NCBI GenBank assembly: GCA_029565395.1 | Contig: JAKQOG010000160.1 | Span: 1-49,719, forward strand | Origin: Candidatus Hydrogenedentota bacterium | GTDB lineage: Bacteria > Hydrogenedentota > Hydrogenedentia > Hydrogenedentales > CAILVY01 | Direction: 5' to 3' | Length of the DNA stretch: 49,719 nucleotides | In this document: positions 43,291 to 49,719 of the stretch, one piece after another | How the letters are laid out: each line of letters opens with the position of its first letter | Position numbering within the stretch: the stretch's first letter is position 1 | Program-made: the position numbers and the translations under genes | Notes under the pieces: generated by a model | Database searches by the model: none | Told to the model about the DNA's origin: nothing | The model's input: the letters and a program-made list of their open reading frames with translations, nothing else

Positions 43291-44025
43291 GTGGAATGGT
43301 ATTACGTAGAAGGGCAGGAGCGGCGCGGCCCACTAGGGGATGAGGAATTCCAACAGCGTGTAGCGGATCAAACGATTGGCCCGGAAACATTCGTTTGGAA
43401 TCCCGATCTGCCGGACTGGCAGCGCTTCGCGTCATTGCCCGCCCGTGATTCAAGCCAATCCCAGGCGCCTGTCTTGGAACGGTGCGCGGAATGCGGCCAG
43501 CACCAACCGTCCGATCAGATGATCCCGTTTGGCGCGGTATACGTCTGCGGCGGGTGCAAGCCGGTGTTTTTCCGGCGGGTGCGGCAAGGCACGGTGTATC
43601 CGGTAACGGCGCCCTATGCCGGATTTGGCATCCGGGCCTGCGCTAAAATTATCGACTGGGTGATTATCGGGGTGTTTCAAACAGCAATTCAGACGGCCTG
43701 GATGATCTTCTTCCCCCCAGACTTTGAAAATCCCTTATTCATCATCATGTCGGGGCTGATGGGCTTGATGGGCATGGTATTGACGATTGGGTATTGTACG
43801 TGGTTTATCGGACGGTTCGGGGCCACCCCCGGTAAAATGGCCTGCGGATTGAAAGTGGTCATGCCGGACAGGTCCGGCGTTTCCTATCCCCGTGCGCTGG
43901 GCCGCGCTTTTGGCGAACTGGTCAGCGGCATGGTGCTTTACATTGGATATATTATGGTGGCCTTTGACGAGCAGCGCCGGGCGCTGCATGATTTCTTCTG
44001 CGATACACGTGTGATTCATATATGA
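43291..44025 (+). CDS. GYF_2 (DUF4339) - zinc ribbon - RDD membrane protein
   Basis: 244 residues from GTG with GAGG upstream. Residues 1-50 (MEWYYVEGQERRGPLGDEEF ... TFVWNPDLPDW) are a GYF_2 domain. CAECGQHQ and CGGCKPVFF (about 66-93) form a zinc ribbon. The rest is an RDD domain with helices at about 117-140, 148-175 and 210-228, and the Arg-Asp-type segment GFGIRACAKIIDWVIIG. First of three closely spaced genes. A transport or membrane-organising role is guessed for RDD proteins; no specific function here. Confidence 0.82.
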   Translation: MEWYYVEGQERRGPLGDEEFQQRVADQTIGPETFVWNPDLPDWQRFASLPARDSSQSQAPVLERCAECGQHQPSDQMIPFGAVYVCGGCKPVFFRRVRQGTVYPVTAPYAGFGIRACAKIIDWVIIGVFQTAIQTAWMIFFPPDFENPLFIIMSGLMGLMGMVLTIGYCTWFIGRFGATPGKMACGLKVVMPDRSGVSYPRALGRAFGELVSGMVLYIGYIMVAFDEQRRALHDFFCDTRVIHI

Positions 44026-44037
44026 AAAGGCAGTGAC

Positions 44038-44715
44038 ATGAGCACGGCATTGACAGCATGGTCCGGAACGGCATGTCCCCGATGCGGGAGGGAAATGGAG
44101 AGATTGCCGTCGAATTCCGTGGAGCCGCGGGTATGTCCCCATTGTAAGACTTCCTTTATCGCGCTGCTGTTTCCCGCCGCCGTTCAGAATGAATTCCTGG
44201 GCCGGTATGGAGAACCTTTGCGGGAAGAATCGGAGGCGGCGTGTTTTTATCACGCGGATAAGCGCGCGGAAACGGCCTGCGATAGGTGCGGACGCTTTCT
44301 ATGCGCCCTGTGCGCCATCGACACCCAGGATAAGCGGTATTGTCCCCAGTGCCTGGAAAACGGAATTCGCTCCGGTGAGCTTCCGGAGTTTCAGTCCGCG
44401 TATCCCCGGCACGATTTGCTGGCGCTCGCCGTAGCCTGCATCCCGCTCATGCTGGCAATTCCTATTCTGCTGATTGTATTGCCATGGGCCACGGACATAG
44501 CGCTGGGGTTCGCCCTGGGCCTTTTGCTGTTCCCGGCGTTTGTCACCGCGCCCGCTTCCCTGTATTTGGCGTTGCGGTTTCGTAAAACGGTGACTCACCC
44601 CCTGGGCCGCCGCGCCGGCTGGTTCCCATTAACTGTTTTGTTGGCAGCGGGGCAAATGGTGGTTTGGGCCGTGGCCATTATTGTGTTCACGGGCAGCCTT
44701 TTCTCGGAATTTTGA
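44038..44715 (+). CDS. Zinc-finger membrane protein
   Basis: 225 residues. CPRCGRE and CPHCKTS form an N-terminal zinc ribbon; a B-box-like cluster (CFYHADKRAETACDRCGRFL, CALCAI, YCPQC) lies at about 62-105. Three hydrophobic segments follow (about 127-148, 150-178, 196-222). AAGG before the start, 12 bp after the RDD gene. Function unknown. Confidence 0.7.
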   Translation: MSTALTAWSGTACPRCGREMERLPSNSVEPRVCPHCKTSFIALLFPAAVQNEFLGRYGEPLREESEAACFYHADKRAETACDRCGRFLCALCAIDTQDKRYCPQCLENGIRSGELPEFQSAYPRHDLLALAVACIPLMLAIPILLIVLPWATDIALGFALGLLLFPAFVTAPASLYLALRFRKTVTHPLGRRAGWFPLTVLLAAGQMVVWAVAIIVFTGSLFSEF

Positions 44716-44719
44716 CGTC

Positions 44720-45859
44720 ATGGCAAACACACACATTTCATATACAGCATTGCCGGGCCGGTCAAGACCGTATTTCGGCGTGTTGTATCTGGTGGAACTC
44801 GTGTTCACCTTTGGATTGTTGGCGATTGGAGAGCGGACCCGGTTGTACCTGGGCCCGGACCATCTGCTGGTCTTGCGGCGGCGTTTTTTCACGGAAACCG
44901 CCCACCGGTTTTATTTCTCCGATATTCAGGCCATCACGGTACAACGCACGACAAACGCCGTCACGGCGAATGCCGTGCTTTTTCTTCTTTGCGCGCTGAC
45001 TCTTGGCGTCCTTGGTCTCTACCCATTCTCCGGTGGAATGATCCTCTTGGGGGATTTTAGCTTTGGAGAAGAACTGTTGCTCATCCTGGCCTGCGCGGGG
45101 TTTGGTCTGGGATTAGCGTTGAATATACTGCTGGGGCCGGCCTGTGTCACGGAACTCATCACCGCCGTGAGCCGGGAGCCCTTGCCATGCCTGTCGCGGT
45201 GGGGAACGGCGCAACGCGCGCTGGCTCTCCTGGTACCGCGCATTGAAACCGCACAAGGCGTCCCATCGCCGGAATTTCTGAACGTTCAACCGGTGCTGGC
45301 GGCGTATGCCACGCCCGCCGGGCGCCTGATTACTCAGCCTCCGATAACCCACGATTCCGGACGCCTCCATGAACTCCTTTTCGGACTGTATTTGCTGATG
45401 TCGGTTTCCTGCATGATTGACCTTACGGGGAATTGGATGATCAAGAATGCGTTTGATTCCCTGCTCTTTATGATCGTATTAGTGCTCTCCTGTATCGCCC
45501 TGCTTCGGCAGCGGCATTCCGACATTCCTTCCGATATCCGGTCGCTCACCGGATTCGCCCTCGGCTTCAGCGTGTTGCTCTTTTATTTCACCCGCCCATT
45601 TACGATGCTCCATATGTTTTGGAATATGCCTGAAAATTTTGACCCCGCGATACTCATGAGTTCCATGTTAAATCCCGATGATCCCTTGTACGTGGCCTAT
45701 GTGGGCACACAACTCGCCGTTGATTTATTTGTCGGACTGTTGGGATTGCTGGGAATATACCGGTTCCGCCGGCTATATCGCCTGGCTCAACATAATGCCG
45801 CGTTAGATACGCCACCGCCCCCTGCCTCTAATGTGGAAGAACCTCCCGCTGCTCCATAA
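44720..45859 (+). CDS. Multi-pass membrane protein, function unknown
   Basis: 379 residues, starting 4 bp after the previous stop, so one operon of three. A PH-like strand region (RTRLYLGPDHLLVLRRRFFT) lies between an early helix and helices at about 85-105, 113-135, then 220-300 and 325-352. The C-terminus is Pro-rich (TPPPPASNVEEPPAAP). Not recognised. Confidence 0.65.
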   Translation: MANTHISYTALPGRSRPYFGVLYLVELVFTFGLLAIGERTRLYLGPDHLLVLRRRFFTETAHRFYFSDIQAITVQRTTNAVTANAVLFLLCALTLGVLGLYPFSGGMILLGDFSFGEELLLILACAGFGLGLALNILLGPACVTELITAVSREPLPCLSRWGTAQRALALLVPRIETAQGVPSPEFLNVQPVLAAYATPAGRLITQPPITHDSGRLHELLFGLYLLMSVSCMIDLTGNWMIKNAFDSLLFMIVLVLSCIALLRQRHSDIPSDIRSLTGFALGFSVLLFYFTRPFTMLHMFWNMPENFDPAILMSSMLNPDDPLYVAYVGTQLAVDLFVGLLGLLGIYRFRRLYRLAQHNAALDTPPPPASNVEEPPAAP

Positions 45860-46069
45860 CAGGATTTTTTTTATTCATTGGCTTTTCCCGAAAACGATTT
45901 TCTGTGTTAACTATCCATGACTCGATCAAAAACCTGATGTTGTCCATGTTTTTTCATTTTTACCGATGTGGGATTCGAGCTATGGACAAATTACGCATTT
46001 TGGCGCGGTTTATGGTATAAATATCGAGGGTGTGATGTATTGGCTTGAGGGCAGGCTTAAGGAGATGAC

Positions 46070-48892
46070 ATGGATCGTTTTGTTTTTTTGCGCACAAGTG
46101 TAGTTCTGTCCGTTTTGGCCGGCGCGTTCCTGATGTCAGATGCATCAGCTCAACCCTTTCGGGCGGCGAGTGACGATGTGGCGTTTTCCGCGGAATATTC
46201 CCAACTGGACTTTGGCTGGGATTCGGGCTGGTGGCCGGGCGGAGGCGAAGAACCCGGCGGGGCGGTAATTCAGGTGCGCCTGAATTTTAAGGCGGACGCC
46301 AATGTGCATGCGGATGTCGCGGGACAATACGTGCTGGAGGACAATCAGTTGGCTCCGGGCGCCGCAAACGGGCAATGGGATTATGCGCTGGGGGTCAAGA
46401 TATACATGAAAGTGGCCTTCAATATAAATTTCACGATTCCCAATCCGTTCGGCGATGATTTTGTGGTGCAACCGTTCATAATCGACATACCGTTCATGCC
46501 GAATACAAATCTTATGGCAGAACAGGCGGCGACGTTTGAGAATTACCTGCTGGACAGCACGTCCGAACTGAGCCAAACCACGGAATCCATCAAGATCTAC
46601 GGGTATGATCTGGTGGATCTTATCATCGGTCAATTGGACTGGCCGGATTGGATAAAGACCTTTATCAATGGCGAGGTCGCCTTATACGCCTCATTCCAAA
46701 TCGATGGAGCATTGGGATGTGACAATATGACGGCCAGTGATGGAAACGTCTTTACTTCGGAAGGCCAGCAATTGCCGGTGGACATTTCCGTGGATCCCTA
46801 TCAGGCCAATCTGGCGTATAACGAAAACTTCACGTGGGATGTCGTTGTACATGCCATTCCCTCAGTATCTCTGACCATTATAGGGACCACCTGGACGTAT
46901 CCGGTGCTGGATATTCCCTGGCAGGTGTATCAAGGGCCGCTGGATCTGCCGTTTACGGAAGATTCATTAACGATTCCGGTGGGCGGCGGAGGGGAAGGAG
47001 AAGGCGAAGGCGAAACCGAAGGAGAAGGAGAGTCCTGCCCGGTGGCGTGCGAAATTCCCTGTGACGGCACGGCAATGGATGCCGGGGTGGCGGATGCCTT
47101 GACGGCATTGTACGGAACCCCGCAATTCGCGTGTGAGCCAACGGTGTGCGACAACGATCAGAATGGCCTGGTGGACGTAACGCAAGTCCAGCTCCTGGAT
47201 TTCATCCTGGCGAATCCCGGTTTCTCGAGTTATTGCTGCGTGCGCGCGGCCTGGGATGCGAATGGCGACGTGGTGCAGGGCTGGCTGAGCGCCGCCAATA
47301 CCGATCTATTCTCCATCCTGTCTCAGGGCACCTTCCAGACTTTATTTACCGGATTGGCGACGGATGGGAGTTCCTGGATGATCGATGCCATGGTGGGGGT
47401 GTTAGCGCAATATGGCGTCACCGCGAATGTGGCGGACTTGGACCGGAGCGCGGCCCAATATCTTGCCGCTGACGGGGATGCCGATCTGGATGGCGTGTGC
47501 AACCTCGCGGAATATAATGCGATGGGCGGCGATGCCGAAGCGTACTTGCTGGCGGCGATAGATCCGTCCACGGCGATCAACGGCGGCGGTTGTTTCCCGC
47601 CGTGTTTCTCGGACCCGTTCGAGGGGGAAGGCGGCGGAGAGGATACGACTCCCCCGGAAATCACCGTGCTGGGTTCGGACCCGGTGACCGTGGAATGCAA
47701 TTTTATGTATTTGGATGAAGGCGCCATCGCGTATGACGAAACCGATGGCGACATCACGGAACAGATTGTGGTGGATAATCCCGTGAACACGTCCATTCCC
47801 AATACCTACATTGTGACCTATAACGTTAGCGATGCTGCGGGGAATCCCGCGGTGGCAAAAACACGCACCGTATACGTGGCGGACACGCGGGCGCCGGTCA
47901 TCACATTGCTTGGCGATGCCGAAGTAACCGTGGAATGCGGTGCGGAATACACGGACGCAGGTGTCCTGGCCGCCGACGAATGCGATGGCGACATGTCGGC
48001 CCAAATTCAGGTGACGGGCGCAGTAAATACCGCGGCGCCGGGAACGTATACATTGACCGCGTCGGTATCGGACAGCGCCGGGAATGCGGCAGAGCCCGCG
48101 ACCCGTACAATTCATGTGGTGGATACTCAAGCGCCCGTGCTCACGCTCCTCGGCGATCCCGAAGTGACGCTGGAATGCGGCGGGGAATACACGGATGAGG
48201 GCGTGGCCGCCATGGATGTGTGCGATGGGGATATTTCCGGCCAGATTCAGGTGACGGGTGAATTCAATCCGGCCGCGCCGGGAACCTATGTGTTGACCGC
48301 GATGGTGCCGGACGGTTCGGGGAACGAGGCAGAGCCGGTGACCCGGACCATTCATGTGCAGGACACCCAGATTCCCACGATCACGCTCACCGGCGAGTCC
48401 ACCGTGACCGTGCCGTGTGGCGCGTATTACACGGACGCAGGGGCCACCGCGTGGGATTCGTGCGCCGGGGATATCACGAGTCTTATTCAGGGCGAAAGCA
48501 ACGTGGATACCTCCCTTGGGGGCGAATATCACGTGACCTTCACGGTCAGCGATCCTTCCGGCAATGCCGCCGCGCCCGTGGTCCGCACCGTGATTGTGGA
48601 TTGCAGTTTTCACAAGGCGGATCAGGATCACAACGGGCAAATCAGCATTTCCGAACTTTTACGGGTTATTCAATTGTACAATTCCGGCGGATATCATTGT
48701 GACGCGGCCGGGGAAGACGGCTATGCGCCCGGCCCGCCCGGAGACACCTCCTGCGCATTTCATTCCAGCGACTATGCGCCAGCGGATTGGAGTATCGGGA
48801 TCTCCGAGTTATTGCGCATAATTCAATTCTATAATTCCGGCGGATATCATCCGTGCGCCGAAGGCGAAGACGGGTATTGTCCGGGAGTGTAA
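46070..48892 (+). CDS. Large secreted protein with Ig-like repeats and duplicated C-terminal calcium-loop motif
   Basis: 940 residues. Signal peptide about 1-27. Residues 28-305: unique beta-rich domain. Linker GEGEGEGETEGEGES at about 306-320. Residues 325-520: a helical Asp-rich region with DNDQNGLVDVTQVQLLDFIL and ADGDADLDGVCNLAEYNAMG, which are EF-hand/dockerin-like loops. Residues 527-843: four tandem ~79-residue HYR/DUF5011-like units (PVITLLGDAEVTVECG, EYTDAGVLA, YTLTASVSDSAGN). Residues 845-940: two copies of an Asp-loop plus SELLRVIQLYNSGGYH motif. AAGGAG before the start. Probably a surface adhesin or structural protein; the C-terminal motif is a lineage mark. Confidence 0.8.
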   Translation: MDRFVFLRTSVVLSVLAGAFLMSDASAQPFRAASDDVAFSAEYSQLDFGWDSGWWPGGGEEPGGAVIQVRLNFKADANVHADVAGQYVLEDNQLAPGAANGQWDYALGVKIYMKVAFNINFTIPNPFGDDFVVQPFIIDIPFMPNTNLMAEQAATFENYLLDSTSELSQTTESIKIYGYDLVDLIIGQLDWPDWIKTFINGEVALYASFQIDGALGCDNMTASDGNVFTSEGQQLPVDISVDPYQANLAYNENFTWDVVVHAIPSVSLTIIGTTWTYPVLDIPWQVYQGPLDLPFTEDSLTIPVGGGGEGEGEGETEGEGESCPVACEIPCDGTAMDAGVADALTALYGTPQFACEPTVCDNDQNGLVDVTQVQLLDFILANPGFSSYCCVRAAWDANGDVVQGWLSAANTDLFSILSQGTFQTLFTGLATDGSSWMIDAMVGVLAQYGVTANVADLDRSAAQYLAADGDADLDGVCNLAEYNAMGGDAEAYLLAAIDPSTAINGGGCFPPCFSDPFEGEGGGEDTTPPEITVLGSDPVTVECNFMYLDEGAIAYDETDGDITEQIVVDNPVNTSIPNTYIVTYNVSDAAGNPAVAKTRTVYVADTRAPVITLLGDAEVTVECGAEYTDAGVLAADECDGDMSAQIQVTGAVNTAAPGTYTLTASVSDSAGNAAEPATRTIHVVDTQAPVLTLLGDPEVTLECGGEYTDEGVAAMDVCDGDISGQIQVTGEFNPAAPGTYVLTAMVPDGSGNEAEPVTRTIHVQDTQIPTITLTGESTVTVPCGAYYTDAGATAWDSCAGDITSLIQGESNVDTSLGGEYHVTFTVSDPSGNAAAPVVRTVIVDCSFHKADQDHNGQISISELLRVIQLYNSGGYHCDAAGEDGYAPGPPGDTSCAFHSSDYAPADWSIGISELLRIIQFYNSGGYHPCAEGEDGYCPGV
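47648..48600 (+). repeat. Four tandem ~235-bp coding repeats
   Basis: DNA repeats encode the Ig-like units starting near 47650, 47885, 48122 and 48362. The second and third are closest to each other (shared CCGTGGAATGCG-type blocks), the first and fourth more diverged, suggesting duplication in steps. Confidence 0.75.
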
Positions 48893-48894
48893 GA

Positions 48895-49033
48895 AGCGAG
48901 CAGCTTTCAGCTATCAGCTATCAGCCATCAGCTTTCAGCTTTCAGCTTTCAGCGAGCTTTGAAAAATAGGGAGTAAACAGGGCAATAGGACTTATAGGAC
49001 CTATAGGACTTATAGGATCTATAAGACTTATTA
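48895..49033. repeat. AGCTTTCAGC and CTTATAGGA short tandem repeats
   Basis: Two adjacent low-complexity arrays. AGCTATCAGC/AGCTTTCAGC is repeated about six times at 48900-48956, then GGACTTATAGGACCTATA-type words at 48987-49031. A shorter AGTCGGCTATCAGCG stands at 8383-8397. They follow the end of the large secreted gene. Role unknown. Confidence 0.6.
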
Positions 49034-49069
49034 TTCTTTGAGGCGGGGAGGGAAGGGCGCGCAGGCGCG

Positions 49070-49719
49070 TTACCAGGTTTTCAATACGACCCATTTTTCT
49101 TTTTTCTTTTGTAAGCAGGCGCAAGGGGGCGGTGGGCGTTTTTCGGGGTCATAGCCGGGCGGGCCGATGTGGCGTTTGGGTTTATTCGCGGGGGGCGGGG
49201 TGTTATTGGGGGACGTTTCGCTATTGGGTTTGAGGTTTTGGGTTTGGGGTTTGGGAGCGGAAGTGCAGGGGGCCAATGGGATATCGTTTTTGGTTTTTGG
49301 GTCTGGTGATGGGGATTCGCTGGTTTTGTTTTCGGGATTTGTTGGGTTCGTTTTGGGGTCAGGATTTGTTGAGCCGCCGCCGGGAGGGGGTGTTTCGTTA
49401 TTGGGGCCGGGGGGTTCGAGAGCGGGGGTGTCCGGGGTGGATGTCACGGCGGGTGGTATGCCTTCTGCGAAGGGTGTGCCGGGCGTTGGTTCTGGGAGCT
49501 TGCGGGGGCGGGAAATGGGGCCTCCGGGGGGTTGGTAGTCGGGCGGGTAGAGTTCGAGTTCTTTGAGCATCTGCTCGAAGATCTCCGGGTAGACTCGCCG
49601 GAGGGTTCCGTGTTTGACGGCTTCCTCGTAGGCGCGGTTCCCATCTTCCATGATGGGCTGGAGCATTTCGGCGAGGCTTTTTGGGGTGTCTTTTTCGGCG
49701 CGCTCGAAGTCGCGTTCGA
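49070..49719 (-). CDS. Proline-rich hypothetical protein, 5' end outside the window
   Basis: The frame is open to the right edge, so the N-terminus is missing. The visible start ERDFERAEKDTPKSLAEMLQ, then PIMEDGNRAYEEAVKHGTLR and RVYPEIFEQMLKELEL, is helical and charged. The last ~130 residues are low-complexity, rich in Pro, Asn, Thr and Lys (NETPPPGGGSTNPDPKTNPT), with a short ending KKKEKWVVLKTW. Family not recognised. Pro/Thr tails of this kind suggest a disordered region. Confidence 0.6.
   Translation of the reverse strand, partial: ERDFERAEKDTPKSLAEMLQPIMEDGNRAYEEAVKHGTLRRVYPEIFEQMLKELELYPPDYQPPGGPISRPRKLPEPTPGTPFAEGIPPAVTSTPDTPALEPPGPNNETPPPGGGSTNPDPKTNPTNPENKTSESPSPDPKTKNDIPLAPCTSAPKPQTQNLKPNSETSPNNTPPPANKPKRHIGPPGYDPEKRPPPPCACLQKKKEKWVVLKTW

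Noticed and set aside
47402..48640. 412-codon minus-strand frame opposite the Ig-like repeats
   Set aside because: Antisense shadow; its apparent repeats only mirror the coding repeats of the plus strand.
1..49719. tRNA or rRNA genes
   Set aside because: No T-loop-like GGTTCGAATCC with pairing arms and no conserved rRNA segment was found by reading; a tRNAscan or Rfam search would be needed to exclude weak cases.

Overview
The window reads as a chromosomal segment of an uncultured, probably anaerobic bacterium with an outer envelope and a large secretome. Several features point to Candidatus Hydrogenedentota or a close relative of the Planctomycetota: Gly-Glu repeat linkers in secreted proteins, a secreted protein ending in a duplicated calcium-loop-like motif (SELLR-IQ-YNSGGYH), sulfatase and Gfo/Idh/MocA enzymes with twin-arginine signals, and many REP-like intergenic palindromes. 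The assignment is inferred from sequence style; no rRNA or tRNA gene was seen.

Layout. 1-1.2 kb: a REP-associated IS200-type transposase bracketed by inverted palindromes. 1.3-5.3 kb: a minus-strand sugar operon (class II aldolase, fucose/arabinose-type isomerase, FGGY kinase). 5.4-8.4 kb: a secreted WD40-like protein and a parvulin-like lipoprotein. 8.5-13.2 kb: pyruvate:ferredoxin oxidoreductase with a dihydroorotate-dehydrogenase-like partner. 13.4-19.3 kb: SGNH hydrolase, VapBC pair, GH20-like enzyme, thiol peroxidase, methyltransferase and esterase lipoprotein. 19.4-25.2 kb: a lipoprotein, an internally deleted esterase copy, an oxidoreductase, a membrane protein and a sulfatase. 25.3-26.8 kb: an HPPD-like dioxygenase and a GxxExxY pseudogene.

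26.9-31.8 kb is the most unusual part. It lies directly downstream of an alaS - glycerophosphodiesterase - deoxyhypusine-synthase-like operon. Four extra, diverged copies of the last 75-125 bp of the deoxyhypusine-synthase-like gene are spaced through it in the same orientation. They separate small cargo units: a DUF4177 protein, a DUF4258/YgiT toxin-antitoxin pair, a VapB-type antitoxin with a gutted VapC, small membrane and zinc-ribbon proteins, and an addiction-module protein. Each cargo stop codon falls just before one of these copies. Three junctions also carry a second repeat set with inverted GACTAACA/TGTTAGTC boxes and a GCGGCTCCAG palindrome. The copies decay with distance from the intact gene. 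This looks like repeated integration at a gene 3' end, or an integron-like cassette array with an unconventional recombination site. No recombinase is in the window.

33.8-38.7 kb: alaS and htpG, divergent. 38.7-40.2 kb: a gene-poor, repeat-rich stretch with the C-terminal scrap of a beta-helix protein. 40.2-43.1 kb: an SDR dehydrogenase and an OLD-family ATPase/TOPRIM nuclease, probably defensive. 43.3-45.9 kb: a three-gene membrane-protein operon. 46.1-48.9 kb: the large secreted multidomain protein. The window ends inside a proline-rich protein of unknown function.
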